From Xanthoparmelia taractica (Eukaryota; Ascomycota; Lecanoromycetes; Lecanorales; Parmeliaceae): 64,000 nucleotides of DNA. Every line of letters starts with the position of its first letter. The stretch's first letter is position 1. Positions 45,849 through 56,529 of the stretch are shown here, in pieces. Both the position numbers and the translations under genes were made by a program. Below the pieces are notes generated by a model. That model was not told where the DNA came from. It saw only the letters and a program-made list of their open reading frames with translations, and ran no database searches. The stretch is taken from NCBI GenBank assembly GCA_033085395.1, contig MU853183.1:287832-351831 (forward strand). Reading direction: 5' to 3'.

Positions 45849-47629
45849 ATGGTCAACCGCCCAGCTATCGCTGCTATCTTAGCAGTAGCTCCGGCTATTC
45901 TAGCTGCACCAGCACCAGCACCTCAAGTCACCGAGCCAGCATCCTTTGGCCCCGACTCCCAAATCTCCTACCAGCCTCAGAGCACCGTTGGCCCTGACCC
46001 ACCACTCGAGGTCGAGCTCGGTAATGGCTACACCAGCGCTACCTATCACGGCCCCTACACCGGCACCCCAACAACCACTGGCGCTGAAAAGGGACCAACC
46101 ACTCTCGCCGCATCCATCCCAACATTGCCACCCAACCCCACCGCCACCTACTACAACACTGCTGGCAAGCCCGTTCATGCTTTCCCGGCCCCATATACAC
46201 CAGCTGGTGGGCTAGGCACCAACGGCACGCTCCCACGCTACATGGTGGAGAGTGATTTCGATTACGAGTCAATTGCATTGGGCTTGTACCAGGTCAGATC
46301 TCCTTACGCTATCTGTTGAAGGTGTTATGCTGACATCTCACCCAGGAATGGATCGAGCTGGACCTCTTCCACGACGGCCTTGCCCGATTCTCACAAGCTG
46401 AATTCCTCGAGGCCGGTCTGACCGCCGAATACCTGTCTCTCATCGAGTTCATGGCCGACCAGGAAACCGGGCATTCCACCCTCCTGGCCAACATGCTCGG
46501 CGAGACTGCACCCAAAGAGTGTGTCTACAATTACCCATACAACACCGTCCGTGAGTGGCTCGACTTTATGCAGCGCGTCACTCGTTTCGGAGAGTCCGGT
46601 GTCTGGGGCTTCATCAACCACCTCGACTCCCGCGAAGTCGCCCAGCTTTTGTCTCAGTCAATCGCCACCGAGGCTCGCCAGCAGCTGATCTTCCGACAGA
46701 TGAGCGGTCTCACTCCGATGAATGTATGGTTCGAAAACGGCTGGTGAGTTTGAGAATGAGATAGTGAGGCGGTATGGGAAGCTGACTTCCGAAAAGGCCT
46801 CAGTCATGGGCATGGACAATGCTTGCTCAATACATCAGCTACTGCCCTGCGAATCAAACTCGACTCGGTAAGTTAATATCGGAACATCATTGTGGGTGGG
46901 ACAGTGAAGCTAATTTTCCAAACAGCATGGCAGAACTTCCCCACTCTCCATATCCTGAACAACGCCAACATCAATCGCTACTCACCCAATGACACCGCCC
47001 AGGATGGCAGCGAGGTCACCGGTCCCCGTATCACTGATCCATCAATCTCCAACCTGACATCAGGCTCGTGCATCAACCTCAACGTCACTGGCTACGGTTG
47101 CGGTCCATCAGTTGCACATGTACGTCGACTGATGCCTCTCGAGGGTGTGACAAGTGCTGATTAGAGTAGAACAAGTCCGAACCTCTTTCATTCCCCGGCA
47201 AGAAGGTGCTCCTTTCTTGGGATGCTCCTGGCCAAGGTAAACATCTTCCAGTCCTCTTTCGACATTCAATTGGCTAACATGCTCGCAGCGGTTGGTCCCA
47301 ACAACAGTTACGTGACATCGACCACGGCAGGCACGCCCGCGTGGGTCGGATGGAGCCAACAGCTCAACTTGACGTACGTTGCCCTATTCTATTCCTCTTG
47401 CATGGTTACCTTTTAAGTTGACGGCTGAATCAGGTACTCACCATTGACACTCACATCGAATAATACCGGCTATACATACCAGCCCTTGGGCTTTGTCTAC
47501 GGTTCCGAGGGCATCATCAACGGCACCATGGCCATTCTGATCACAGATCTCGATCTATTCGTCACACCATTCAACGTCTCCATGGTGAACCCCCACATCG
47601 TCGCTTTGGGTCTGTACCAAGCAGGATAA
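45849..47629 (+). CDS. Secreted ferritin-like protein, Rds1 stress-response family (484 aa)
   Basis: Seven exons join in frame: 45849-46292, 46346-46743, 46797-46867, 46926-47119, 47170-47236, 47289-47373 and 47434-47629. Start ATG at 45849, followed by a signal peptide (MVNRPAIAAILAVAPAILAAPAPAPQ). A Pro/Thr-rich spacer follows, then a ferritin-like helical part: FDYESIALGLYQEWIELDLFHDGL and LSLIEFMADQETGHSTLLANM and IATEARQQLIFRQM, whose E-x-x-E and E-x-x-H pairs fit di-iron ligands. The C-terminal half is a beta-rich part with many N-glycosylation sites (NQT, NLT, NVT, NNS, NNT, NGT, NVS). Homologues are induced by nitrogen or glucose starvation and stress in fission yeast; the chemistry is unknown. 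No defects seen. Confidence 0.9.
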
Positions 47630-48160
47630 GTTCTGTCGTGGAGACTCGAGCTGCCGGCTCTGATGCAGGCACAAAAAGCATCATGTCTTTATGAGATTGT
47701 ATCATCAGCAGGAAAAAGTAGTTGTACATAGCAGCGGTTAAATCCTAATCCTAATATTATACCTTTTCCCACTGCATGTCTTGCTCGGATAGCCAAATAA
47801 TTTGTCCGTAGAAACATGACCGCGGAGAATGTAGCCTTGTGTCGTAATTATATCAGTTGCTTCTGCCCACCGAGGTACGCACTTTACTCGTGCTCTTCGC
47901 TCTACTTGTTTTATCATTTGCATTAGAAAGCGTACCCCCCCGTCTCCCCCTTCTTCTTAATCGTATAATACATATCATCAGTCATAACTAAATATTCGTA
48001 ATCCGCCCTTTCGTACCGTCGCCAACGCCGTTTCGTCACCAATTGGGTTTCGGGTTGGTATGGAAGCTTTGCCAATTGGGTTTCCGGTTGGGAATGGAAT
48101 GGAGGCTTTTGCTGATTTTGCCGATTTCTTTCTTTCTTTTGTGGTGGGAGGGTGAGGGGT
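47630..48160. other. Intergenic, no gene seen
   Basis: About 530 bases between the Rds1-like gene and the polypurine tract. The tract begins gradually after a pair of CCAATTGGGTTTC-like repeats at about 48038-48087. Confidence 0.5.
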
Positions 48161-48199
48161 GGTTTATTAAAGACAATACGATAAGACGGTGACTGTGCA

Positions 48200-50220
48200 T
48201 GATGTGTGGTGTGGTGGGGGAAGCGGATGGAAGGGGGGGAGAGGGGTGGGGAAGAGGGAGAAAGGGGATGGGGGAAGGATGGGGGGGGGAAGAGGGGAAG
48301 TAGAAGAAGGGGATAGAGATGGAGGAGAAAGGGGATAAGAAAGAAGGAAAGGGATGGAGATGGGGAGAGGAAGGGAGGGGATGGGGAGAGGAAGGGAGGG
48401 GATGGGGGAAGTAGAAGGAGGGGATAGAGATGGAAGGAAGAGGGGATAAGAAAGAAGGAAAGGGGTGGGATGGGGAGGGGAGGGGAGGGGAGGGAAAAGG
48501 GAGGGAAAAGGGAGGGAAAAGGGGGGGAAGGGGGTTGGGTATGTAGGCACTTGGGAACGGAAGGGAAGAGAGGAGGGAAGATAGGGGAAGGGTAGGGGAG
48601 GGGGAGAGAGGAGGAGAGGGGTTCGGATTGCGATTGGGATTGTGAAGGTTGTGGGGGTTGGGTGAGGGATTGGGGATTGGGATTGGGAGTGAGGTTGTGG
48701 GGGCTGTGGGGGTTGGGTATGTAGGCACTTGGGAACGAAAGGAAAGAGAGAAGGGAGGGGAGGGGGAGAGAGGAGGAGAGGGGTTGGGATTGGGATTGAG
48801 ATTATGGGGGTTGTGGGGGTTGGGGTATGTAGGCAGTTGGGATGATGAGGAGGAGAGGATTGTGGGGGTTGGGATAGTAAGGGAAGAGAGAAGGGAGGGG
48901 AGGGGAAGGGTAGGGGAGGGGGAGAAGGGAGGGAAAAGGAAGGGAAAAGGGGAATAATTGGGGGAGAAGGAGGGGGAGAAGGAGGGGGGATTGAATGTGT
49001 AGGCACTTGGGAAAGGAAGGGAAGAGAGAAGGGAGGGGAGGGAAAGGGGTAGGGGTAGGGGAGAGGAGGGGGAGAGAGGAGGAGAGGGGTTGGGATTGGG
49101 TATATAGGCACTTGGGAAAGAAAGGGAAGAGAGAAGGGAGGGGAGGAGAAGGATAGAATAGAGGAGGGGGAGAGAGGAGGAGAGGGATTGAGATTGAGAT
49201 TGAGATTGGGGATTGTGAAGGTTGTGGAGGTTGAGTGAGGGATTGGGATTGAGATTAAGATTATGGGGGTTGTGGGGGTTGGGTATATAGGTAGTTGGGT
49301 ATGTAGGCAGTTGAGATAGTAAGGGGAGAGAATTGTGAGGCTTGAGATGATAAGGGAGAGAAGGAGAAAGGTGAATAAGAGGGGAGGAAAAGGGAGAGAA
49401 GGGAGGGAAAAGGGAGAGAAAAGGGGAATCATTAAGGAGAAGGAGGGGGAGAAGGAGAGGGAGAAGAAGAGGGGATTAGATATGTAGGCACTGGATAGAT
49501 GAAAAGTAATCTTATTGTAGTTAGAGGTTGGAGGGGAGAGTGTAGAGTTGAGATCTTAAATAAGCGGTTTCAAGGGAGGTTTGAGGGGGAAGAAGAAGAT
49601 GTAGAAAGTAATGGGGAAGCGAGATGGGTGTTTTTAGGGGGAAGGGGGAGAAGAGGTGGGGAAGAGAAAGGAGAGGGAGAAGAAAAGGAAGACGAGGAGG
49701 GTGGGAAAGAAGGGGGTAGGGAAGATGGGGGAAGGGGGGAGGAGGAAGGAAGGAGGGAGGAGAGAAAGGAGAAAGATACAAAAGAAGAGAAGTATAAAAG
49801 TAGAGAAGGGGAGATGGTTAAGATGGTAAATTTAAGATTATAAGAATTAAGAATAAATATATATTTGAGATACTAAATAGATAATTTCAGGCGAAAAAGG
49901 AGGAGAGGAAAGAATAGAGATAACAATAGAGGAAAGGAAGAAGAGGGGAAGATGGGGGAAGGGGGGAATAAGAGGGGTATTATAGAATGTAAGAGGGAAG
50001 CGGGCAGCGGAAGGCGAAAAAAAAGAGGAGAAGTAAAAAGAGAGGATAAGGAAGAGGGAGTTACTATAAGAGAAAAGAAGAGAAGAGAAGAGAAGTAAGA
50101 AGAGAAGAGGAGGGGGTAGAAATAGAGATAACGATAGGGGAAAGGTAGTAGAGGAAGAGGGTGACGGAAGAGCTGAAAGGGGAGAAGTGGGAAGGTGGAG
50201 GGGGTTGGGTATATTGCACC
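48200..50220. repeat. Two-kilobase polypurine (G/A) tract with dispersed minisatellite units
   Basis: The + strand is almost all G and A. A recurring unit of about 50-60 bases contains GGTATGTAGGCACTTGGGA followed by aaaggGAAGAGAGAAGGGAGGGGAG; it appears near 48535, 48715, 48995, 49100 (GGTATATAGGCACTT) and weakly near 48825, 49280 and 49480. GGGATTGGGATTG and GGGGTTG units fill the gaps. Long Pro/Ser/Leu frames read from the other strand are composition artefacts, not genes. Right of 49500 the tract becomes G/A with more A (GAAGAAGAAA). Confidence 0.85.
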
Positions 50221-50503
50221 GGAGTGGTTCCAATTTGAAAAGTAGAGTAGAACGGGAAAGTGAGGAAAGGGGGTCGAGATTTTAGGGGGTTTTTTGTTGG
50301 GTTGGGTATGTATGCACTGGAAAGATGGAATATAGTTGCGCTTTGTTTAACGAAGTAAAAAATATATGGCTTATGGGGGTATCTTGGGTATCTAGTTACA
50401 TATGCGGCGCTAAAGAGAGAGAGTAGGGAGAAAGGAGAAGTATGACGGTGCCGTTTTTTCGTTTGCGATAGGGAGGAAGGGATCCAGGCAGTCCTGCTCG
50501 AGG

Positions 50504-52184
50504 TCACGATTCTCGTGGGGACTCCGTCAGATCGACGACGCCTGGGCCCCAGTCGAAGGTTAGGCTTTGCCAATACCCTGTCCATAGCTTAGTTAGTATC
50601 GAGTGAATATATGTGGACAGATGAGTGGATACTCACCTCCGCCTTTGGATGAAAGCAGGTAATGTAAATCCCCGCGCCAGATAAGCGCGTCCCCTTCTTG
50701 CAGAACAATCCTCGTCTGACTCCAATCGTCCACTGGCGTCCGTGCCGGATGTTTCGTCCGATGCGAGCCCGCGAGTATGTGGAAGAAGCCCGTTTCTGGC
50801 GACAAGGGGGTCAGGGCTATGTGGACGTATAGCTCGTTTGCGTTGCCGACGTGGATGAGCGAGTGGCGTATGTCCCTCGGATCGCTTTCGGTGAAGGAGC
50901 CGATGACGCTTTTGCTGGGCATCCTGGGGATGGATTTGCGCATGGAGTCGTAGAAGGGTTGGAGGGCGGGGCGCCATTTCTTTGAAGGAGAGAGGCTGGT
51001 TAGTACGTTTTGTGGGAATGAAGAGGGGTGGGACGTACCAGGACAAACTCGTCACGCACTTTAAAGGCTTGGATGGGCGTCGCGTATGTCTGTGCCGTGT
51101 CCCATCTCGCAAACACCGGGAGGCCCTTGTCGATGGATGTGAGTACGTCCCGGATCAGAACAGGGGAGATGGCGTTGCGTATGATGATGTACCCGTCGGC
51201 CTCCACAGAAGGCTGAACTGGGTATTGCTGAGAGGCCAAAGCCGCTGGAGCCGGTAGAATCGGATAGGGTGGCAGCGGAATTGGAATGCCAGGTAATCCG
51301 TAAAGGGCATCAGACGAGCTCGACGATCTTAAAGGCTCGGTAGAAGAACGAGGCGTTGAGGTTATAGAAGAATTGGATGGCGAGAGACGAGGAGGTTGGT
51401 AGGCCGGGCGACGTCCAGTGAACGAGTGGAGATCACGAATTTCGCGGGGCGAGAAGGAAGGACTGGGCGCGACCAAGCTAGGATTGTTGGGGATTGAGGC
51501 ACCCGTGTGTCCATGGGAATGAGCTGGCCCTGTGGGGCGAAGTTCAAGGGCCACTGGGACCTGGAACGCGTTGATGAATGGAAAACGCTCGTGAACATCG
51601 TTTGAAACCGTTGTGTGGTGTGGGGACGTCACGCACATGCGACTGTCTCCATCTTCATCAACGCGTGTGCCAGTAGGTTTCACAAGGTCGGCCGGGTGGA
51701 AAGGATTCTTCCTAGGGCGTCCAGGTAGACGCTTTCTTACATGAGACTCGCGATTGTGGGTGAGGGTTTTTGGTCCTTCAGATGCAGAAGCTCGGGATCG
51801 ACTTGAGGCCCGCTTGGGCTCATTGTCCAGAGAGGCGGGCGTGAATTGAGCTCCGGTCGAGGATGTGGGAATGTATGAGGACCTGGAGCTCGGGCTATCG
51901 CGACGACTCTTTGAAGAGCGGAGTTCAGTCTGGGAAGCACGCCGTTTGGCGGAGGGTGAAGAGAGCTCTGGGTAGGTAAGACCCGTGACAGACGGGGCTC
52001 CCAAAGGCTCAGAAGCCTCGCTTGGCCCTGGGAACGCTGAGGTGACTGGGACCAACTTGCCTAATAGATAAGGCGGGAGATATACCCCTGAACGATCGGA
52101 AGTATGGGGTGAAGGCATTTCTCCGCGCTCGGATAATTGTTCGGCCGGAGCTAAGGCTTTGCGGGGTGATGATGTCATTTTCAA
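50504..52184 (-). CDS. AT-hook protein with C-terminal phytanoyl-CoA dioxygenase-like fold (520 aa)
   Basis: Exons 52184-51039, 50979-50637 and 50577-50504 join in frame with introns of 59 nt and 59 nt. Residues 1-320 are Ser/Pro-rich and probably disordered, with one AT-hook core GRPRK at about 155-159 flanked by basic residues, which suggests nuclear DNA binding. From about residue 325 comes a folded part: DGYIIIRNAISPVLIRDVL (typical PhyH start), LIHVGNANELYVHIALTPL, ILAGSHRTKH, and VLQEGDALIWRGDLHYLLS. The GSH and GDxxxWxGxxxH elements match PhyH oxygenases. The usual HxD iron pair is not seen (YVHIAL stands where it should be), so the fold may be non-catalytic. The last exon ends TFDWGPGVVDLTESPRES. 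Start could be the second Met (residue 3). Confidence 0.7.
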
Positions 52185-52420
52185 GGCTGTCTTTTGAAGA
52201 TAATCTGAAGTTCTTCAAAGCAGTTTGCTGTTTTATTCCATCACCAAGGGATATCGACTCATTTATATCCCAGAGAAGGTCTTCTTACCAGCACTAGGTC
52301 TAATCCATCACCTGCCTGTTACAGTGGTCTGTGAAACGAAGCGTCGCCACCCGTCATCTTGCCCCTCATTCAGACCTCTTGAACACCACCATTCACAGAA
52401 GTCACAGCTCGAAGGACGAC

Positions 52421-52885
52421 ATGTCTTCCACAGGCTCCTCGGGCTCCGGCTCAAATCCTTCGATGCTACACGGGCATGCAGCTTACGTCGCTGCTGCCGC
52501 GAAGGTATGTATATTTACCACTGTAACTGTAACGGCCTTAAACGTCTTGCATGAGCGTGCATTCGGCGAATCCTTCCCGGCTACTCGCTTTCATCACGAG
52601 ATCACATCTTAAACCACTCATAACCTCTTGATTTGCAGACGTTCGGACTAACATTTCACTTCTGCATAGGAGACCATCGGATCATACACCTCTACGGATA
52701 TGCAGAATGCGGGCAGTGCTGATAAGCAAGCCGCGGTCGACGAGATGCGTGCTGCGAAAGAGGCTAGTGATGCCCAAGGTGGGGAGGTCAGCAAGAATCA
52801 GACGCTTGGCAAGGTGGAGCAGACTTTGGGAAGTGCAACAGGCTGCGAAGGCATGGAAGAAGAAGGAGCGAAGAGGCAAGCTTGA
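52421..52885 (+). CDS. CsbD-like small stress protein (99 aa)
   Basis: Exons 52421-52504 and 52670-52885, joined through an intron of 165 nt (GTATGT to TAG), give 99 residues. After a Ser/Gly-rich start come MLHGHAAYVAAAAKETIGSYTS, EMRAAKEASDAQGGEVSKNQTLGKVEQTLGSATGCEGMEEEG. The pattern 'AAKETIG ... GKVEQTLGSATG' is a repeat of the CsbD kind (an A-K-E-x-x-G unit twice). Fungal relatives are called cruciform or mismatched-DNA recognition proteins, but the role is not settled. Divergent from the AT-hook gene, with 236 bases between starts. Confidence 0.75.
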
Positions 52886-53457
52886 GGGCACTTCCTACCC
52901 AGGCCAGCTGCATGGTGACTACTGGAGGGGAAACCAGGATAGGAATATTCCTCGAAAAAGCTGAATGAAAGCCATGAAGAATTTGCCTTTTGAAATAGTT
53001 CAAAATATCCCGATGGAATGAGAGCAGGGATCTTGGCGACATCGCAGAGCCTCAATCCAAAATTCTCCGAAGTTTGTCTGGGGTACGAGTACATATAGCC
53101 CAGCACATTAAATCTGCCGTGTCCATCCTATACCCGCTTGCTTGCCAGCACCTAGGCCTCGTAATGTGTGTCTGATCAAACTTGCGCATGTCAGATTGTC
53201 TTGCAGCTGCATGGAAGATTATGGTGCTGGCAATCAACCAGCCCAAACACCACAGCTTTAACAATTAAGATTTTCAACGGGAAGATAAGATGCCGTTCGT
53301 TTATCGACGCCAGAACTTAATAATATAATCCTGATGAAAGTATAATCATAACAAACCATATGCAATGCAACGTAAAAGGAAGTCGTATCCCTTTCAATCG
53401 ACATATAAGCACTAATGAAAAAACCCTCTTGCCAATCCTCATTGCTTGAACAGCAAT
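52886..53457. other. Intergenic, no gene seen
   Basis: 572 bases between the CsbD-like gene and the enoyl reductase; nothing recognised. Confidence 0.45.
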
Positions 53458-54881
53458 ATGCCGCAGAAAATACTCCCTAAGATCTCACTGCAGACTGCAT
53501 CATGCCACTGTTCTTCATCCAGAAGGCCATGGATTATCGCGGGACGGCATCACCAGACCTCAACCATTGATCGACAACGCACCATTTCTACGTATGGATA
53601 CACGCAAGCCAAATCCCTAGTCTACGGAAAACATGGCAATCCCAGCGAGGTGCTCAGGTACGTTGATACCTCCATCTCTGCATGATAGCCAACGCACTCT
53701 GTGCTGAATTGCATCGCTCCCCAACAGTCTTCACACCCACAGCATTGGACCCCCGCACTCTTCCCTCGTGACCCTGCGAACCCTCTCGGCTCCCCTCAAC
53801 CCGGCCGACATCAATCAGATACAAGGTACCTATCCTACCGTCCCCCCGTTTACCACTACTCTCGGCACACCCGAACCCACTGCAGTTCCGGGAAATGAAG
53901 CTTGCTTTGAGGTGCTGGCGGCCGGCTCCGGGGTCAAGAGTGTGGAGAAGGGGGACTGGGTCATTGCGAAGCATACCGGGTTGGGAACATGGAGAACGCA
54001 TTTGCAGGTTGAGGAAGAGAAGTTGATGAGGGTGGAGAAGGAAGGATTGAGGAGCGAGCAGGTGGGCACTGTTGGGGTAAGTGTACAGCTGAAATGGACC
54101 CTTTCTGATGTCGCAAGCAACCCCTTTTCATTCTTGGACAACTTCTGTTGTCTGCCCTCTCCGTTCAGAGATTGCCAGAGGGACTGCTGCTGAATTAGAT
54201 GTCTTCAAGGTCAACCCTGTCACAGCCTACCGTATGCTAAATGATTTCGTTAGGCTAGACGAAGGCGACTGGTGGATACAGAATGGCGCCAACAGTGGTG
54301 TAGGCAGAGCAGCCCTGCAATTAGGAAAGAGGTGGGGTTACAAGTCCATCGCAGTCATTCGATCACGGCCAGGCTCAGAGGGAAAGGAGCTCAAGAGCGA
54401 GCTTGAAGAACTAGGCGCTACGAAGGTCGTCACGGATAAAGATTTGCAATCGAATGATTTCAAATACCAAGTCGAAGCATGGACCAAGGGCGGTCGCTCT
54501 CCCCTCAAACTTGCCCTCAACTGTGTCGGAGGCGACGCTGCCATGGCCATGGCCAAACGCCTCTCCCCAGGTGGCTGCATGGTCACCTACGGCGCGATGT
54601 CCAAGTTACCTATGCGCGTCGGAGCGTCGATGCTCATCTTCAAAGACATACGCTTTTCTGGGTTTTGGGTGAGTAGGTGGAGCGATTCGCATCCGGAGGA
54701 AAAGAAGAGGACGGTGGATGAGCTGTTGGAGATGATGAGGAGAGGAGAGTTTAAAGATGCGCCGATGGAAGAGGTGAGGTGGGATTGGGAGACGGAGAAG
54801 ACTACGCTTGTGGATGCGGTGCAGGGGACGTTGGAGGGGTTTAGGAAGGGCAAAGGGTTGTTTGTTTTTGGAGATACGTGA
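53458..54881 (+). CDS. ETR1: Mitochondrial trans-2-enoyl-[ACP/CoA] reductase (406 aa)
   Basis: Last step of mitochondrial type II fatty-acid synthesis: NADPH-dependent reduction of trans-2-enoyl thioesters, supplying lipoate precursors. Exons 53458-53657, 53728-54076 and 54210-54881 join in frame; the third begins at VNPVTAYRML, using a TTCAAG acceptor. The 5' end carries a basic Ser/Arg/His-rich leader (SSSRRPWIIAGRHHQTSTIDRQR) fitting a mitochondrial presequence. MDR-type motifs: PLNPADINQIQGTYP with the catalytic Tyr, VPGNEACFEV, GDWVIAKH, and the nucleotide-binding GDWWIQNGANSGVGRAALQLG. The C-terminus has FWVSRWSDSHPEEK, typical of Etr1. Start: the ATG at 53458; no earlier ATG in frame. 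No lesion. Confidence 0.92.
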
Positions 54882-56076
54882 AACATGGTGACACCTCTCT
54901 AGTCCCTGTACTGACCTTTTCATTCACTTCCAAACTCTATATCTACTTCTGTATCATGAGACTCTCAAGTCCACCATGTGTTCCCTAACTCCAGTGAAGT
55001 CCATCCCTTTAGCATTGAGCGCTTACACTCTCGCCACAACCGGCACACCCTCCTGCATGAACATCGCCATCTTCAACCCATCGGCTGCAATAGACACGGG
55101 ACCGACATCAACTCCTCCGCGCCATCACCTACAACAGACACATAACAACGATGAACGGCAATTTGCACCACGATAATCATACCCTACGACTTCAGCCGAG
55201 CCGCCAGAATTTTGACAATCAGCTTGACGTTAGCGGGCCGCTCTGACTGGGCAGGGCGGGACTCGTGAAATGCTACTGCGGTGCACGTTGTTTAATGAAA
55301 AAGACGAGCCGGAATACGAATGGTAATGCTTAAGGTGCTAGTAGATGTTTGTTATGTATGGATTATAAGTTGGGCTGGCGGAGGTGAGTCTGCTTTTGAT
55401 GGATTGTTTTTGGCATGTGAGAGCTGCTGATGGTATTGGTATAGTGTCTGAATTCTCTCAGCAAGCGACCAGCAATAACTCCGTTGCCCGAGCGGGTGGG
55501 TACGCATCGCCAGGTTTTGAGTTCTTGATGTTCATGCATTGGTGCAAGAGAACAGTGGCAGAAGTAGTCTTGTTGCAGTAGCATGTCTTTTATCCGTTTG
55601 TATTATTATAAGTAAAATGGCACTTCCCGTCGGTCATCTATGCGCAAAATCCTGATGTGGTCTTCTGTCTTTTCCTTCCAAAAATGACACCCTTTCCAGT
55701 CTTGAAAGGATTCACCCAATCAATGGTCGACGTGAAAGCCGCGCAAAAGTTTAGTCTTTGTCCCTCCCTTGTCCTTTCTGTTTCATTCAAACATATTTCT
55801 TTGAGCTTGGAGAAAGAGAACGAAATCGACAATATCAAGCAAGGTCCTTGTTGCCCGTCAATGCAACTCAGTCCCTCCGCTTTGATGCAGTACCGGACGT
55901 CAGGCAGCTCTTTGAAGGGTTTCTGGTTACGAATAATCGCTAATTGCACCCTTTCTTTCCTCCCATTTATTTTATACACCCTCACAACCTCTTCTACCTA
56001 CATAAACCGCAACCCGACCCCCAACAGAACATCATTCCCTCAATCATCCCCCACACAAACCCACCCCAACCCAACC
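54882..56076. other. Intergenic, no gene seen
   Basis: 1.2 kb. The frame at 55657-56076 is continuous with the next gene but has no conserved character, so I treat it as leader. A pyrimidine-rich, C-rich stretch lies at about 55980-56076. Nothing else recognised. Confidence 0.5.
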
Positions 56077-56529
56077 ATGTTTTCCCCCCTCATCCTCCCC
56101 TTCCTTCTCCCCCTCCTCACAACCGCCACCCCCGCCCCCACCACCAACGGCACCAACAACCCCTCCGCCCCCCTCTACTTCCAAGGCACAAACCAAACCC
56201 TCTCCGCCTGGACCCGCGCCGGATGCGGCACCAACTCCGACGGCAACAACACCGACAACATCTTCTTCCCCAACGTCCTCTACGGCAAAGACAACCACGC
56301 CCTCGTCGTCTCGTTCATGCTCGGCCGCGACATGCGCGACGACGAACAGCTCGATATGAGCTTTTTCGAGGATCCCAAGGGCGATGTGGGGAGCACGGGG
56401 ATCGATAAGGAGTGTGCGCTTTTTCAGTATACGGCCAGTCCGATGAATGGGGGCGTGTTGAAGGCGAATGTGTGCTATGAGCCGCCGGTGGCGGTTACGT
56501 GCGTTAATCTTTGGAGGGTGGAGGCGTAG
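56077..56529 (+). CDS. Small secreted cysteine-containing protein, effector-like candidate (150 aa)
   Basis: Single exon, ATG at 56077 in context aaccATG. A hydrophobic signal peptide (MFSPLILPFLLPLLTTATPAP) is followed by a mature part of about 130 residues with four Cys (GCGTN, KECAL, NVCYE, VTCVN), so two disulfides are possible. It has Asn/Thr sites (NGT, NQT, NNT) and an acidic DMRDDEQLDMSFFEDPKGD stretch. I recognise no family. Small size, a signal peptide and Cys pairs are the usual signs of a secreted effector or cell-surface protein, but also of many ordinary secreted proteins. Confidence 0.7.
   Translation: MFSPLILPFLLPLLTTATPAPTTNGTNNPSAPLYFQGTNQTLSAWTRAGCGTNSDGNNTDNIFFPNVLYGKDNHALVVSFMLGRDMRDDEQLDMSFFEDPKGDVGSTGIDKECALFQYTASPMNGGVLKANVCYEPPVAVTCVNLWRVEA

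Noticed and set aside
48036..49432. Long Pro/Ser/Leu-rich open frames on the minus strand (up to 421 codons)
   Set aside because: They are the reverse reading of the polypurine tract; composition alone keeps stops away. No start context, domain or codon structure.
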